This document shows, in pieces, positions 48,602 to 56,727 of a DNA stretch of 64,000 nucleotides. The notes under the pieces were generated by a model that did not search any database, was not told the DNA's origin, and worked only from the letters and a program-made list of their open reading frames with translations. Each line of letters starts with the position of its first letter. The stretch's first letter is position 1. This DNA is from Myxococcales bacterium (GTDB lineage Bacteria > Myxococcota > Myxococcia > Myxococcales > JAJYLH01), in the NCBI GenBank assembly GCA_021787845.1, contig JAJYLH010000012.1, positions 1 to 64,000 of the forward strand, given 5' to 3'. A program made the position numbers and the translations under genes.

Positions 48602-48633
48602 TTGCGCCCAGCGGCACCCCCGTTGGCTTCCGG
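48602..48633. repeat. Direct repeat flanking the HEPN-MNT module (copy 2)
   Basis: Same CCCAGCGGCACCCCCGT core and orientation as 47710-47743. Two or three single-base differences and one 2-base gap separate the copies. Confidence 0.6.
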
Positions 48634-48714
48634 CAGGGGTCTCGCCTCTCAGGCGCCGGCTCAGGTCGTGGTCGCCGGGGTCGGGGCCGTCTGGGCACCG
48701 GAGGCGGTGCCGCT

Positions 48715-49500
48715 CTACGGCTGCGCTGGCGTCTGGCCGCCGGGGGCGGTGCCGCTCCCCTGCGGCGCTTGCGTCTGGGTGCCGGGAGAGGTGCTGCCCT
48801 GCGCGGGCTCGGAGTGCGCCGGGTCGGTCTGGCGGCGGTGCCGGTTCGGTCCGCCTCCCTTGAGGCGCCGGTCGTACCCGTACTCGTGCTTCGCCTCGTA
48901 CGCCGCGTCCTCAGTGCCGAAGTCACCGTCGAGCATCGAGTGCATCCGCTTCTGGTCCTCGATGCCCTTGGCACGCAGCGCCTTGAGCGTCTTGTAGCTG
49001 CCGCGATAGAGCTGGCCCGCCGTCGTCGTCGGCAGCTCGGTCTCCGCTTTCTTGTGCGCGGCGACCTGCGCGGTCACCTCGGATGGCACCAGCGGCGCCG
49101 GCAGCAGCTTCGCCCCGAACAGCTTCGTGAAGATCGCCGGCCACGCTTCCAGCCGCGCGAGATCCTCTTCCTCGTCGTCGCCGACGGTGACGCTCGGGAT
49201 CTCCTTGCCCAGCGCCTCCTCCTGCTCCATCTCGATCGCCATCCCGCGCAAGAGGAGCGTCAAGCCGAGCACCCGGCGATGCGTGACGCCGAAGACCGAC
49301 AGCAGCGGCGCGATCTGTTTGCGCTGCGCGTCCGTCAGCGCCGCGGGATTCATCGCCGCCTTGAACTTGAGGAGCCAGTCGGCGAGCTCCTTCGCATACG
49401 CCTCGCGCTGCGCGCCGACGAAGAACTTTCTCGCCGTTCCCACCTGGTAGAACTGAGCGAGCTGGTCATAGAGCCGCTTGTCGCCGGGTCGAGTCGCCAT
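48715..49500 (-). CDS. Unknown helical cytoplasmic protein with disordered tail
   Basis: 261 residues; GGAGG precedes the ATG. About 180 residues are mostly helical (LYDQLAQFYQVGTARKFFVG, LADWLLKFKAAMNPAALTDA, RVLGLTLLLRGMAIEMEQEE). A basic-acidic segment with QKRMHSMLDGDFGTEDAAYE follows, then a Gly/Thr/Gln/Pro tail of low complexity (about 215-261). The family is not recognised. Only one weakly hydrophobic helix (LGLTLLLRGMAI), so probably soluble. It borders the accessory region; whether it belongs to it is unclear. Confidence 0.6.
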   Translation of the reverse strand: MATRPGDKRLYDQLAQFYQVGTARKFFVGAQREAYAKELADWLLKFKAAMNPAALTDAQRKQIAPLLSVFGVTHRRVLGLTLLLRGMAIEMEQEEALGKEIPSVTVGDDEEEDLARLEAWPAIFTKLFGAKLLPAPLVPSEVTAQVAAHKKAETELPTTTAGQLYRGSYKTLKALRAKGIEDQKRMHSMLDGDFGTEDAAYEAKHEYGYDRRLKGGGPNRHRRQTDPAHSEPAQGSTSPGTQTQAPQGSGTAPGGQTPAQP

Positions 49501-49646
49501 GTCGTCCTCCTAGTGAGTGTCCGACCGCATGCTCCACCCGGGCCGGACGAATGTCAACACCCCCCGGCGTCAGCCGGGACAACACGGCGCGTCAACCCTG
49601 CGGGGTCCCGGAAGGCCGGAAACGGCCTGGAGGGGCCTCTACGGTA

Positions 49647-49981
49647 CCCTAGCTGGCATCCTGAGACATTGAGCACGAAGCGCGATGTCTCTGGGAGCCG
49701 TCTGGAGTCTTTGGCGATTCGGTCGAATGTCTCGGGGAGGCGCCTGGAGTCTCTGGTGGTCCGGGCGAACGTCTCCGGGAGGCGTCGGGAGACATCGAGC
49801 CGACGGCACAATCACTCTGGGAGGCGCCTGGAGTCTTTCGCGATCCGGTCGAATGTCTCCGGAAGGCATCCGGAATCCCTCGCGCCGAGGCGAATCACTC
49901 TGGACGCCTCCTGGAGACATTCGCTGTCGACGTGAAAGACTCCGGGAGCCTCCCGAAGGGATTCGTTCTCCTGGCGAAGCT
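49647..49981. repeat. Tandem array of about eight 42-bp units
   Basis: Units start at 49647, 49689, 49731, 49773, 49815, 49857 and so on, each about 42 bp with the consensus CTCCGGGAGGCG-CTGGAGTC-...-CGGTCGAATGT. Units differ by 20-40%, and a few have one base fewer. 42 bp equals 14 codons, so a frame (SGRRLESLAIRSNV-like) stays open through the array on one strand, but it has no conserved start and I do not call it a gene. The remaining parts of the gap 49501-50092 show nothing else. Confidence 0.7.
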
Positions 49982-50092
49982 CGTCGGAATGGGATGAAGC
50001 GACCGGCCTCATGGGCTGTCCCTCGTGGCGGCCGCTGGAGGGATAAGGTCGCACTCTTGCGCACGGCGTCCGACACGCCATGCTCTCGCCCG

Positions 50093-52873
50093 ATGACCGA
50101 CCATGCGCGCGAGCCGACCGGGAGCCCTTCCAAGGAGACCATCGCCGCGTTGCGGGAGGAGGTGGCGCAAGCGCACGCGGCGCGCCATCCGGGGAGTGAG
50201 ATCGCGCGGCTCTTCGCACGAGGCATCGACGCGATCGTCGCCTCGGCGTTCGCGCGGGCGCTGGAAGCGGTGCCGCTCCCCGGTTGCGCTCTGGTCGCCC
50301 TGGGTGGTCTCGGCCGGCAGGAGCTCTCCCCGTTCAGCGACGTGGACCTGCTGCTCGTCGTTCCCGAGGCGGCGCGCGACGAAGCGGAGCGGCTCGCGCA
50401 CGCGCTCTTCACGCCGCTGTGGGATGCGGGGCTCGAGCCGGGAACCGCGTTGCGCACGCCGGCCGAGGCGTTGGAGATCGCGCGCGCCGATCACACGGCG
50501 GCCACCGCGATGCTCGACGCGCGGTTCCTCGCCGGCGACCCGGTCGCGGTCGATCGCCTCCTGCATGGATTTTGGATGGAGCTGCGCGGCGAGGCGCTGG
50601 AGGCGTTCGTCGCGGCGAAGGCGGCGGACCTGGCGGAGCGGCGGGCGCGGTTCGGTGGCTCGGTCTACCTCCTGGAGCCGAACATCAAGAATTCCCCCGG
50701 CGGCATACGTGACCTCTCGACCGGCCTCTGGATGGCGCATGCCCGGCATCGTGTCCGAGGGCTCGATGATGTCGCCGCGGCGCGCCTGCTGCCGGCGCAG
50801 GAGGTCGAATCCCTCCGGGAGGCGCGCGAAGGGCTGCTGACGATTCGCTGCGCGCTGCACCTCTTCGCGGGGCGGCGCGACGACCGGCTGACGTTCGAGG
50901 CGCAGGAGGAGATTGCGAAGCGCCTCGGCTACGCCGGTTCCGCGCACGCGCTCGCGGTCGAGCAGTTGATGCGCGACTACTACCTCGCCGCGCAGAGCAT
51001 CGAACACGCGACCGACGCGCTCATCGACCGCTGTGCGCACGAGGCGAAACCGGGGCCGAGCGAGCGGCGACCGATCGACGACGACTTCGAGCTCATCGGC
51101 GATCGCGTGGCGCTCCGCGGGTCGATAGCTCTCGTTGATCGCCCGGAGCTGGTGGTCGAATTGTTCGTCGCGGCCGAACGGGAACGGGCACCGGTCCTGC
51201 CCAGCGCGCGCGACCAGGTGGCGCACGAGGTCGCGCGGCTCGGCGAGAAGCTCGCGACGATGCCCGCGCCGATGCGGGCGTTCCTCGCGTATCTCGAAAG
51301 CCCGGGCGCGAACGGGCGCGCGCTCGACGGGCTCCACGAAACGGGTGTGCTCGGCGGGCTTTTTCCGGAATTCGCGCGGCTCAAGGCGCGGGTGCAACAC
51401 GACGCGTACCACGTGTTCACCGTCGACACGCACACGCTCTTCGCCCTCCAGAAGCTCCTCCGGCTGCGCGCGGGCGAGCTCGACGCCGAGGAGCCGGGGT
51501 TCACGAGGCTCGCCCAGGACCTGGCGGATCCGCTGCCGCTCTGCTTGGCGCTGCTCTTCCACGATCTCGGCAAGGCGACCGGCGGAGGCCACGCCAAGAA
51601 AGGCGAAACGCTCGTGCGGGACTGGGGGGAGCGAGCGGCTCGCGCCGCGGGTTCGCCCCCGTTCCCGCGGCCGGCCGCCCTGTTGTCTCCGCGGTCGGGA
51701 CCCGCGGGCGAGCCAGACTCGCACCCGGTCGATCGGACCGATCAGTCGGATCCGACCGATCGGTCCGATCGGCGTGACGCGCCGCCGAGTCAACCGCCGC
51801 CTGGTGACTTCACCGCTCCTGTCCCCCTCGACCCGCACACCATCGGCGCTGCTGCCTTCCTGGTGCGCGAGCACCTGACGCTCTCGCAGATTGCGTTCCG
51901 CCGCGACCTGTCCGACCCGGCGCTCATCCAGCGCGTCGTCGACCTGGCCGGCACCCGCGAGCGCCTCGACGAGCTGTACCTCCTGACCTACGCGGACATC
52001 TCCAGCGTCGGCCCGGAGACCTGGAACGACTGGCGGGCGCGGCTGCTCGCGGAGCTGTACGACAAGGCGCGCGCCCGACTCGATTCCGATCTGCCTCAGG
52101 TCGCGCAGACGCGCACCGAAGCCGCGCTCGCGGGTGCGAGAGCCCTCCGGCAACTCGTGGGCGCCGACCCCGAGCTGGAGCGCTTCATCTCCCTGCTCCC
52201 GGAGCGGCACGTGGCGACGGTTCCCGCTCGGGCGGCCCGCGCGCATTTCGAGCTGTGGAAGCGCGCCCGCGGGCGGCTCGCGACGGGCGAGGTCCACCCG
52301 CGGCCGGACGCGGGAAACGTCTCCGAGCTGGTCATCGTCGCCGACGATCGACCGGGGCTCCTCGCGGACATCGCCGGCGTGCTCGCCGCCCACAGCATCG
52401 ACATTCTCAGCGCGGAGATTTTCTCGCTCACCGACGGACGCGCGCTGGACAGCTTTCTCGTACGCGAGCCGGGAGGGCTGCCGGCCTCCGCGGAGCGCTG
52501 TGCGCGAGCGCTCCTGGACCTCGAACGGCTCCTCGCGGGAGAAGAGACGGTGCCCGAGCTGGTCGCGCGCCGCCGCGGAGCGAGCTTCGTCAGCGCCGGA
52601 CCCGCGGTACCGACCCGCGTGCGATTCGATCTCTCCGCCGCCCGCGACGCGACCGTCCTCGACGTCTTCACCCGCGACCGCATCGGCCTCCTGCACGACC
52701 TCGCCGCCGCCATCCACGACGCGGGCGCCTCCATCGTCCTCGCCCGCGTCGCGACCGAAGGCAACAAGGCGACCGACGGCTTCTATCTGCAGGATGCGAA
52801 CGGCCGGAAGATCGCCGACCCGGCAGCGCTCGAGCGGCTGCGGACCGCGGTCGAGCAGGCGCTCGCGACGTGA
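50093..52873 (+). CDS. glnD: Bifunctional uridylyltransferase / uridylyl-removing enzyme GlnD
   Basis: 926 residues. The nucleotidyltransferase domain (GGLGRQELSPFSDVDLLLV, about 72-90) uridylylates PII; the HD domain (LFHDLGKATGGGHAKKG, His 490) removes UMP; two ACT domains (about 742-800 and 850-920: VADDRPGLLADIAGVLAAHS, FTRDRIGLLHDLAAAIHDAG) sense glutamine. GlnD is the primary nitrogen sensor. Inside the HD domain, about residues 525-585 form a low-complexity insert containing DRTDQSDPTDRSDRRD, encoded by the dispersed palindrome at 51731-51772. The insert sits between the HD core and the conserved HLTLSQIAFRRDLSDP helix. No clear ribosome site precedes the ATG. The start was chosen by family length. 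Confidence 0.93.
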   Translation: MTDHAREPTGSPSKETIAALREEVAQAHAARHPGSEIARLFARGIDAIVASAFARALEAVPLPGCALVALGGLGRQELSPFSDVDLLLVVPEAARDEAERLAHALFTPLWDAGLEPGTALRTPAEALEIARADHTAATAMLDARFLAGDPVAVDRLLHGFWMELRGEALEAFVAAKAADLAERRARFGGSVYLLEPNIKNSPGGIRDLSTGLWMAHARHRVRGLDDVAAARLLPAQEVESLREAREGLLTIRCALHLFAGRRDDRLTFEAQEEIAKRLGYAGSAHALAVEQLMRDYYLAAQSIEHATDALIDRCAHEAKPGPSERRPIDDDFELIGDRVALRGSIALVDRPELVVELFVAAERERAPVLPSARDQVAHEVARLGEKLATMPAPMRAFLAYLESPGANGRALDGLHETGVLGGLFPEFARLKARVQHDAYHVFTVDTHTLFALQKLLRLRAGELDAEEPGFTRLAQDLADPLPLCLALLFHDLGKATGGGHAKKGETLVRDWGERAARAAGSPPFPRPAALLSPRSGPAGEPDSHPVDRTDQSDPTDRSDRRDAPPSQPPPGDFTAPVPLDPHTIGAAAFLVREHLTLSQIAFRRDLSDPALIQRVVDLAGTRERLDELYLLTYADISSVGPETWNDWRARLLAELYDKARARLDSDLPQVAQTRTEAALAGARALRQLVGADPELERFISLLPERHVATVPARAARAHFELWKRARGRLATGEVHPRPDAGNVSELVIVADDRPGLLADIAGVLAAHSIDILSAEIFSLTDGRALDSFLVREPGGLPASAERCARALLDLERLLAGEETVPELVARRRGASFVSAGPAVPTRVRFDLSAARDATVLDVFTRDRIGLLHDLAAAIHDAGASIVLARVATEGNKATDGFYLQDANGRKIADPAALERLRTAVEQALAT
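51731..51772. repeat. Dispersed palindromic repeat, copy 1 (inside glnD)
   Basis: Runs of GATCGGACCGAT- and GACCGATCGGTCCGATCGG-like sequence. Shares a 26-bp identical stretch with 59204-59242 (GGATCCGACCGATCGGTCC and beyond), and resembles 54769-54807. Read in frame it encodes Asp/Arg/Ser/Thr residues in GlnD. Confidence 0.8.
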
Positions 52874-52953
52874 CGATGATCACCGGTGGCGCGGACGACC
52901 CGGCAGACCCTCACCCCCCGCTGCCGCGCGCCAGTCACTCCCATTGACCAACT

Positions 52954-53079
52954 CGCTCCTCCCTCGACTGCGCTCGGGATGAGCGGAACGGGCGAGCGAC
53001 AGGGCTCGGAGCGGCGGTGCTTGGCAATCCCTTCGTCTCGACCAACCCGCTCATCCCGAGCGCAGTCGAGGGAGGAGCG
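52954..53079. repeat. Inverted pair of the CGACTGCGCTCGGGATGAG repeat
   Basis: Arms 52954-52986 and 53047-53079 are perfect 33-bp inverted copies with 60 bp between them. The core matches repeat copies A (1-107) and B (55077-55204). The rest of the 375-bp gap after glnD has no gene. Confidence 0.8.
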
Positions 53080-53248
53080 GAACGAAGATGAGGCGAGGGG
53101 ACGCGCGGTAGCGGGGGGTGCGGCCGAATCACCGAGAACCTGAGTGAACCGGAAAGCCCATCGTGGTTGAATCGACCGGCGCCGTGAATGACCCGCGGGT
53201 TCGATCGTCACACGCGGCAGGCGCTCGTCGGACCTGAAAGGAGTCAGC

Positions 53249-54751
53249 ATGTTTCGCCGGTCGCTCGCCACCCTCGCCGGGCTCGCTCTAGCCGCGTGCG
53301 CTCCAGCCCCCCTGTACACCTACCCCGAACCGGCTCCGCCGCCGCCCGCCGTGGCCGCTCCCGCCCCCTCGACCGCTCCGGCGCCGGTGGTGGAGGCGCA
53401 GCCCGGGCCGCCAGTGACCGTCGAGGCCGAACCGACCCCCAGCGCTCCCGCCCAGCAGCCGTGCTACGTCTACGACGGGCCCCACCCGATTCCCGACGAC
53501 TACGGCGGCGGCTGGTGCGACATCCAGGGCCCCCACTGCGAGCCGTATCCGCCGCCCTACGCCGACCAGTTCGTCGTCGTGAACGGCCAGTACCGCTTCG
53601 GCGCTCAGACCACCTGGTGGTACTTCGGCCCGCACCCGATTCCGCCGAATTTCGGCGGCGGATGGTGCCAGGTTCCCGGCCTGCACATCGAGCCGTATCC
53701 GCCCTGGGACGTGTTCGGATACAACACGACCGGCCACTACTACTTCTACAACCCCGACTGGCGACACCACGTCCACCGGCGGCCGAGCTATCCGGGCGAG
53801 TACTCGTACGACCCCATCCGGCCGGTGCCGCCCGCGCACGTCAACTTCCCGCAACATCCGACGCCGGAGCCGGGTGGCGGCTACGCTCCGACGCCCTTGC
53901 CGACGCCGCAGCCGGGTGGCGCGTACGCTCCGACGCCCTCGCCGACGCCGCAGCCGGGTGGCGCCTACGCTCCGACGCCCTCGCCGGCGCCGCAGCCGGG
54001 TGGCGCCTACGCTCCGACGCCCTCGCCGACGCCGCAGCCGGGTGGCGCCTACGCTCCGACGCCCTCGCCGGCGCCACAGCCGGGCGGCGGCTACGCTCCT
54101 ACTCCCCAGCCGACGCCGCAGCCGGGTGGCGCGAGCGCTCCTGCCCCCGAGCCGACGTCCGAGGGGCCGGTCGGGACCGTCAGCGTGATCCAGGTAACGC
54201 CCTCGCCAATGCGCCCCCATCCGCCGCTCCAGGTCGTCCCCCGACCGGCACCGCAGACGCAGCCGGTGATCGTCACCGGGCATCCCGCGCCGGTTCCGCC
54301 GGCACCGTGGTGGGCGAGCCCGACGGACACCTCGACATCGCAACCGGGCGGCGCGGGCGCTCCTGCTCCCGAGCCAACGCCACAGCGGCCGACCGGGACT
54401 GTCACCGCGACCCAACCGCCGCCGTGGTGGGCGAGCCCGACGGACACCACGACGCCTCGACCGGGCAACGTCAGAGGTCCGCCCCCCGCGCCACGCCCGA
54501 TCTTCCGCCCCGCGAGGCCGTCCTGGGGCGAGCCGTCGAATATGCGAGTGCCGGCGCCGCGTCCGCTGCCGATTCCCCACCGGGTCCTCCCCGGCGAGCG
54601 CGTCTCGGGGCCGGGATATCGCACCATGCCTCGCGGCCCGCGACCGGGCTTCCGTCCCGGCCAGCAGCGCCGGCGCCAGACCGCGCCCCAGGCGCAACCC
54701 AAGAGGCGAGCGCCCCCGCGCAGAGCGGCACCGGTGCCGGAACACTTCTAG
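53249..54751 (+). CDS. Lipoprotein with tandem 14-residue Pro-rich repeats
   Basis: 500 residues. Lipobox ALAAC (Cys 17), AAAGGAGT before the ATG. After a Pro-rich stalk come two copies of an aromatic module (YDGPHPIPDDYGGGWC near 75 and WWYFGPHPIPPNFGGGWC near 127). About seven tandem 14-residue units of the form GGAYAPTPSPTPQP follow near 205-300, encoded by a near-identical 42-bp DNA repeat. The end is a long Pro/Arg-rich, likely disordered region. Probably an outer-membrane lipoprotein with an extended arm that crosses or leaves the envelope. The GPHPIP modules recur in myxobacterial proteins of unknown role as far as I recall. No catalytic features. Confidence 0.7.
   Translation: MFRRSLATLAGLALAACAPAPLYTYPEPAPPPPAVAAPAPSTAPAPVVEAQPGPPVTVEAEPTPSAPAQQPCYVYDGPHPIPDDYGGGWCDIQGPHCEPYPPPYADQFVVVNGQYRFGAQTTWWYFGPHPIPPNFGGGWCQVPGLHIEPYPPWDVFGYNTTGHYYFYNPDWRHHVHRRPSYPGEYSYDPIRPVPPAHVNFPQHPTPEPGGGYAPTPLPTPQPGGAYAPTPSPTPQPGGAYAPTPSPAPQPGGAYAPTPSPTPQPGGAYAPTPSPAPQPGGGYAPTPQPTPQPGGASAPAPEPTSEGPVGTVSVIQVTPSPMRPHPPLQVVPRPAPQTQPVIVTGHPAPVPPAPWWASPTDTSTSQPGGAGAPAPEPTPQRPTGTVTATQPPPWWASPTDTTTPRPGNVRGPPPAPRPIFRPARPSWGEPSNMRVPAPRPLPIPHRVLPGERVSGPGYRTMPRGPRPGFRPGQQRRRQTAPQAQPKRRAPPRRAAPVPEHF
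53860..54140. repeat. 42-bp coding minisatellite
   Basis: Six to seven copies of a 42-bp unit around CCGCAGCCGGGTGGCGCC-TACGCTCC, several identical over 40 bases. Copy number is likely to vary between strains by replication slippage. Confidence 0.75.
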
Positions 54752-54768
54752 GCGTAGTGCCCGCGCGC

Positions 54769-54807
54769 CATCGGACCGATCGGTCGGATCGGTCCGATCG
54801 GTCGGAC
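54769..54807. repeat. Dispersed palindromic repeat, copy 2
   Basis: ATCGGACCGATCGGTCGGAT followed by CGGTCCGATCGG. Lies 18 bp after the lipoprotein stop, where its self-complementarity could end transcription. Confidence 0.75.
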
Positions 54808-54921
54808 TTGCTGATCGGGGTGACCGCATCTCGCACGAATTTCCAACCGCTCGTCCTGATCTACTAAGCCTCGAAAGGCTCGCGCCGCGCGCAGATTCTC
54901 GGCGCCACGTAGCACGACTTC

Positions 54922-55012
54922 GTGGCACGGGCGTCCCCGCCCGTGAGCGCTTGGGGACCTGCCATGCCAGCGGGTTCGACTGGGCTTTCACGGGCGAGGA
55001 CGCCCGTGCCAC
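54922..55012. repeat. Inverted repeat, 25-bp arms
   Basis: Arms 54922-54946 and 54988-55012 (GTGGCACGGGCGTCC...) differ at one position. Non-coding; part of the repeat-filled gap 54752-55286. Confidence 0.7.
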
Positions 55013-55076
55013 GATTCCGATCGTCTCCAAGGTCGAGCTTGGGTTGCGGGCGTCGGCCCGCGCTGAGCGCAGTCGA

Positions 55077-55204
55077 AGGGCGGGCGGTTGGGGCGGCAAC
55101 GCGCTCGTCCCTCGACTGCGCTCGGGATGAGCGGCGTTGCCCATGCGACCTGGTGGCGTTGCCCATGCGACCTGGTGCGGTGATCCCGACAAGCAGCCCG
55201 GTCC
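55077..55204. repeat. Dispersed repeat, copy B
   Basis: Related to 1-107 along its whole length, with a 22-bp tandem duplication (GGCGTTGCCCATGCGACC...) in its right half. GCTGAGCGCAGTCGA just upstream is an inverted copy of the core, so the left part can form a hairpin. Confidence 0.75.
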
Positions 55205-55229
55205 GATTCTTCAGACGCCGCGTCGCGTC

Positions 55230-55259
55230 TTGGACCTGCGCGCGGAAACGCGGTAGAAG
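55230..55259 (+). promoter_or_regulatory. Possible promoter of the FadL-like gene
   Basis: TTGGAC, 18 bases, TAGAAG, about 30 bases before the TTG start at 55287. It lies just after repeat copy B, so the repeat inserted close to the promoter. Confidence 0.45.
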
Positions 55260-55286
55260 AGCGCCCTCTGCCTTGGGAGGCGCCTC

Positions 55287-56723
55287 TTGAGAACCGCACC
55301 CGTTCGTGGTCCGGCGAGCTGGCTCGCGCTCGCGCTCATCGCTCTGGCTCCGCTGTCGGCCCGCGGGGCCGGCGTCGAAATCCCCGACAACGGAGCGCTT
55401 CCGATCGCTCGCGGCGGCACCGCGGTGAGCATGTTCGGCAACGCCTACTCGCTCGAGTTCAACCCGGCCGCGATGGCCACCGTCGACGGGCTCGACGTCC
55501 GCCTGGACATGCGGGACATCGACAACACGGTGACCTTCCAGCGGGGGCCCGCCGGGGACGGCAGCGTTTTCGACAAGGTCTCCAACAGCGCTGGCGGAGA
55601 CATCGAGCCCTCGTTGCAGGTCGCCTATCGGTTGCGCCACATCCTCCAAGGGCGGCTCGCGTTCGGCCTGGGCATCTGGGGGCCGCCGGGCGTCCTCCAC
55701 TACAAGTACCCGAGCCCCCTGAACGAGCCGAAGGAAGAGGGGTGGCACCAGGTCGACGCGCAGACGCCGCAGCGCTACTCGCTCATCGACTCGTACATGC
55801 TCATCATCTATCCGAGCGTCGGGGTGGCATTCCGGATTACCCACCAGCTCGCGGTCGGCCTGACCCTCCAGGACGTCGTCGCGAACATCGACTTCCACCA
55901 GGCCATCGGCCTCTACGTCCCGGGGATCACGCAGCCGGGCCAGGAGGACACCGACTTCGACGCCATCGCCCACTTGAGCGTGCACCAGAGCTACGGGCTG
56001 ACGGGCATCCTCGGCGTCGCCTACATGCCGATTCCCAAGCTCCACCTCGGCCTGAGCTTCCGCCCGCAGATCGTGATCAAGGCGGACGGCACCCTGAACG
56101 TCCAGCTCCCGAAGACCGCGACCAGCATGGGCGAGCAGATGCAGGGAAACAGCGCGACCTTCGAGTTCGCGCTGCCGCCGGTGGCGCACCTCGGCGCGAC
56201 CTACCTCTTCAGCGACCGGCTGAACGTGAGCGCGGAAGCGGTCTGGGAGGGCTGGAGCGTCGTCAAGAGCCAGTCGCTGCAGCCGCACGACATCGCGGTC
56301 ACCGGACCGATTCCGGCTGCGGTCTCGCCGATTTCCATCCCCCGGCACTGGATGGACTCGTACAGCGGTCGGATCGGCGCGACGTACACGGTGCTCGAGT
56401 GGGCGCAGCACGACCCGCTGCTCGACGTGAGCGCCGGAGCGCTGTTCGAGACGTCCGCGGTTCCCTCGTCGTACCAGGCGGTCGACTTCGTCAACGGGAA
56501 CCGGTACGCGGGCGGGCTCGGGCTGACGTTCCACTGGCACCACTTCGCCTTGACCGCCTCCGGGATGTACTACCCGGAGGTGGACGTCGACATCTCGGAC
56601 AGCAAGGTCGCGCGAACGACCGCTCCGCCCGAGCCGCAGCCGCTCATCGTCGGGAACGGCACCTACACCACCAGCTCCTGGATCGCCGCGGTGGGCCTCG
56701 CGTACAGCGGTCTCGGAGGGTAG
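55287..56723 (+). CDS. FadL/OMPP1-family outer-membrane transporter
   Basis: 478 residues from a TTG with GGGAGG seven bases upstream. Signal peptide (WLALALIALAPLSARG), then the FadL N-terminal hatch (DNGALPIARGGTAVSMFGNAY, EFNPAAMATVDGLDV), which is conserved across the family. A barrel of long strands with repeated YxxxxxxxLGL-type ends follows (HLGLSFRPQIVIKADG, YSGRIGATYTVLEWAQHDPL). FadL proteins take up hydrophobic substrates such as long-chain fatty acids or aromatics. The C-terminal end SSWIAAVGLAYSGLGG lacks a final Phe, unlike the classic member. Next gene four bases on, so one operon. Confidence 0.88.
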   Translation: MRTAPVRGPASWLALALIALAPLSARGAGVEIPDNGALPIARGGTAVSMFGNAYSLEFNPAAMATVDGLDVRLDMRDIDNTVTFQRGPAGDGSVFDKVSNSAGGDIEPSLQVAYRLRHILQGRLAFGLGIWGPPGVLHYKYPSPLNEPKEEGWHQVDAQTPQRYSLIDSYMLIIYPSVGVAFRITHQLAVGLTLQDVVANIDFHQAIGLYVPGITQPGQEDTDFDAIAHLSVHQSYGLTGILGVAYMPIPKLHLGLSFRPQIVIKADGTLNVQLPKTATSMGEQMQGNSATFEFALPPVAHLGATYLFSDRLNVSAEAVWEGWSVVKSQSLQPHDIAVTGPIPAAVSPISIPRHWMDSYSGRIGATYTVLEWAQHDPLLDVSAGALFETSAVPSSYQAVDFVNGNRYAGGLGLTFHWHHFALTASGMYYPEVDVDISDSKVARTTAPPEPQPLIVGNGTYTTSSWIAAVGLAYSGLGG

Positions 56724-56727
56724 GAAG

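Noticed and set aside
49647-49981. 42-bp tandem array considered as a CRISPR
   Set aside because: Whole units repeat with gradual divergence; there is no alternation of constant repeats and unique spacers, and no cas gene is present.
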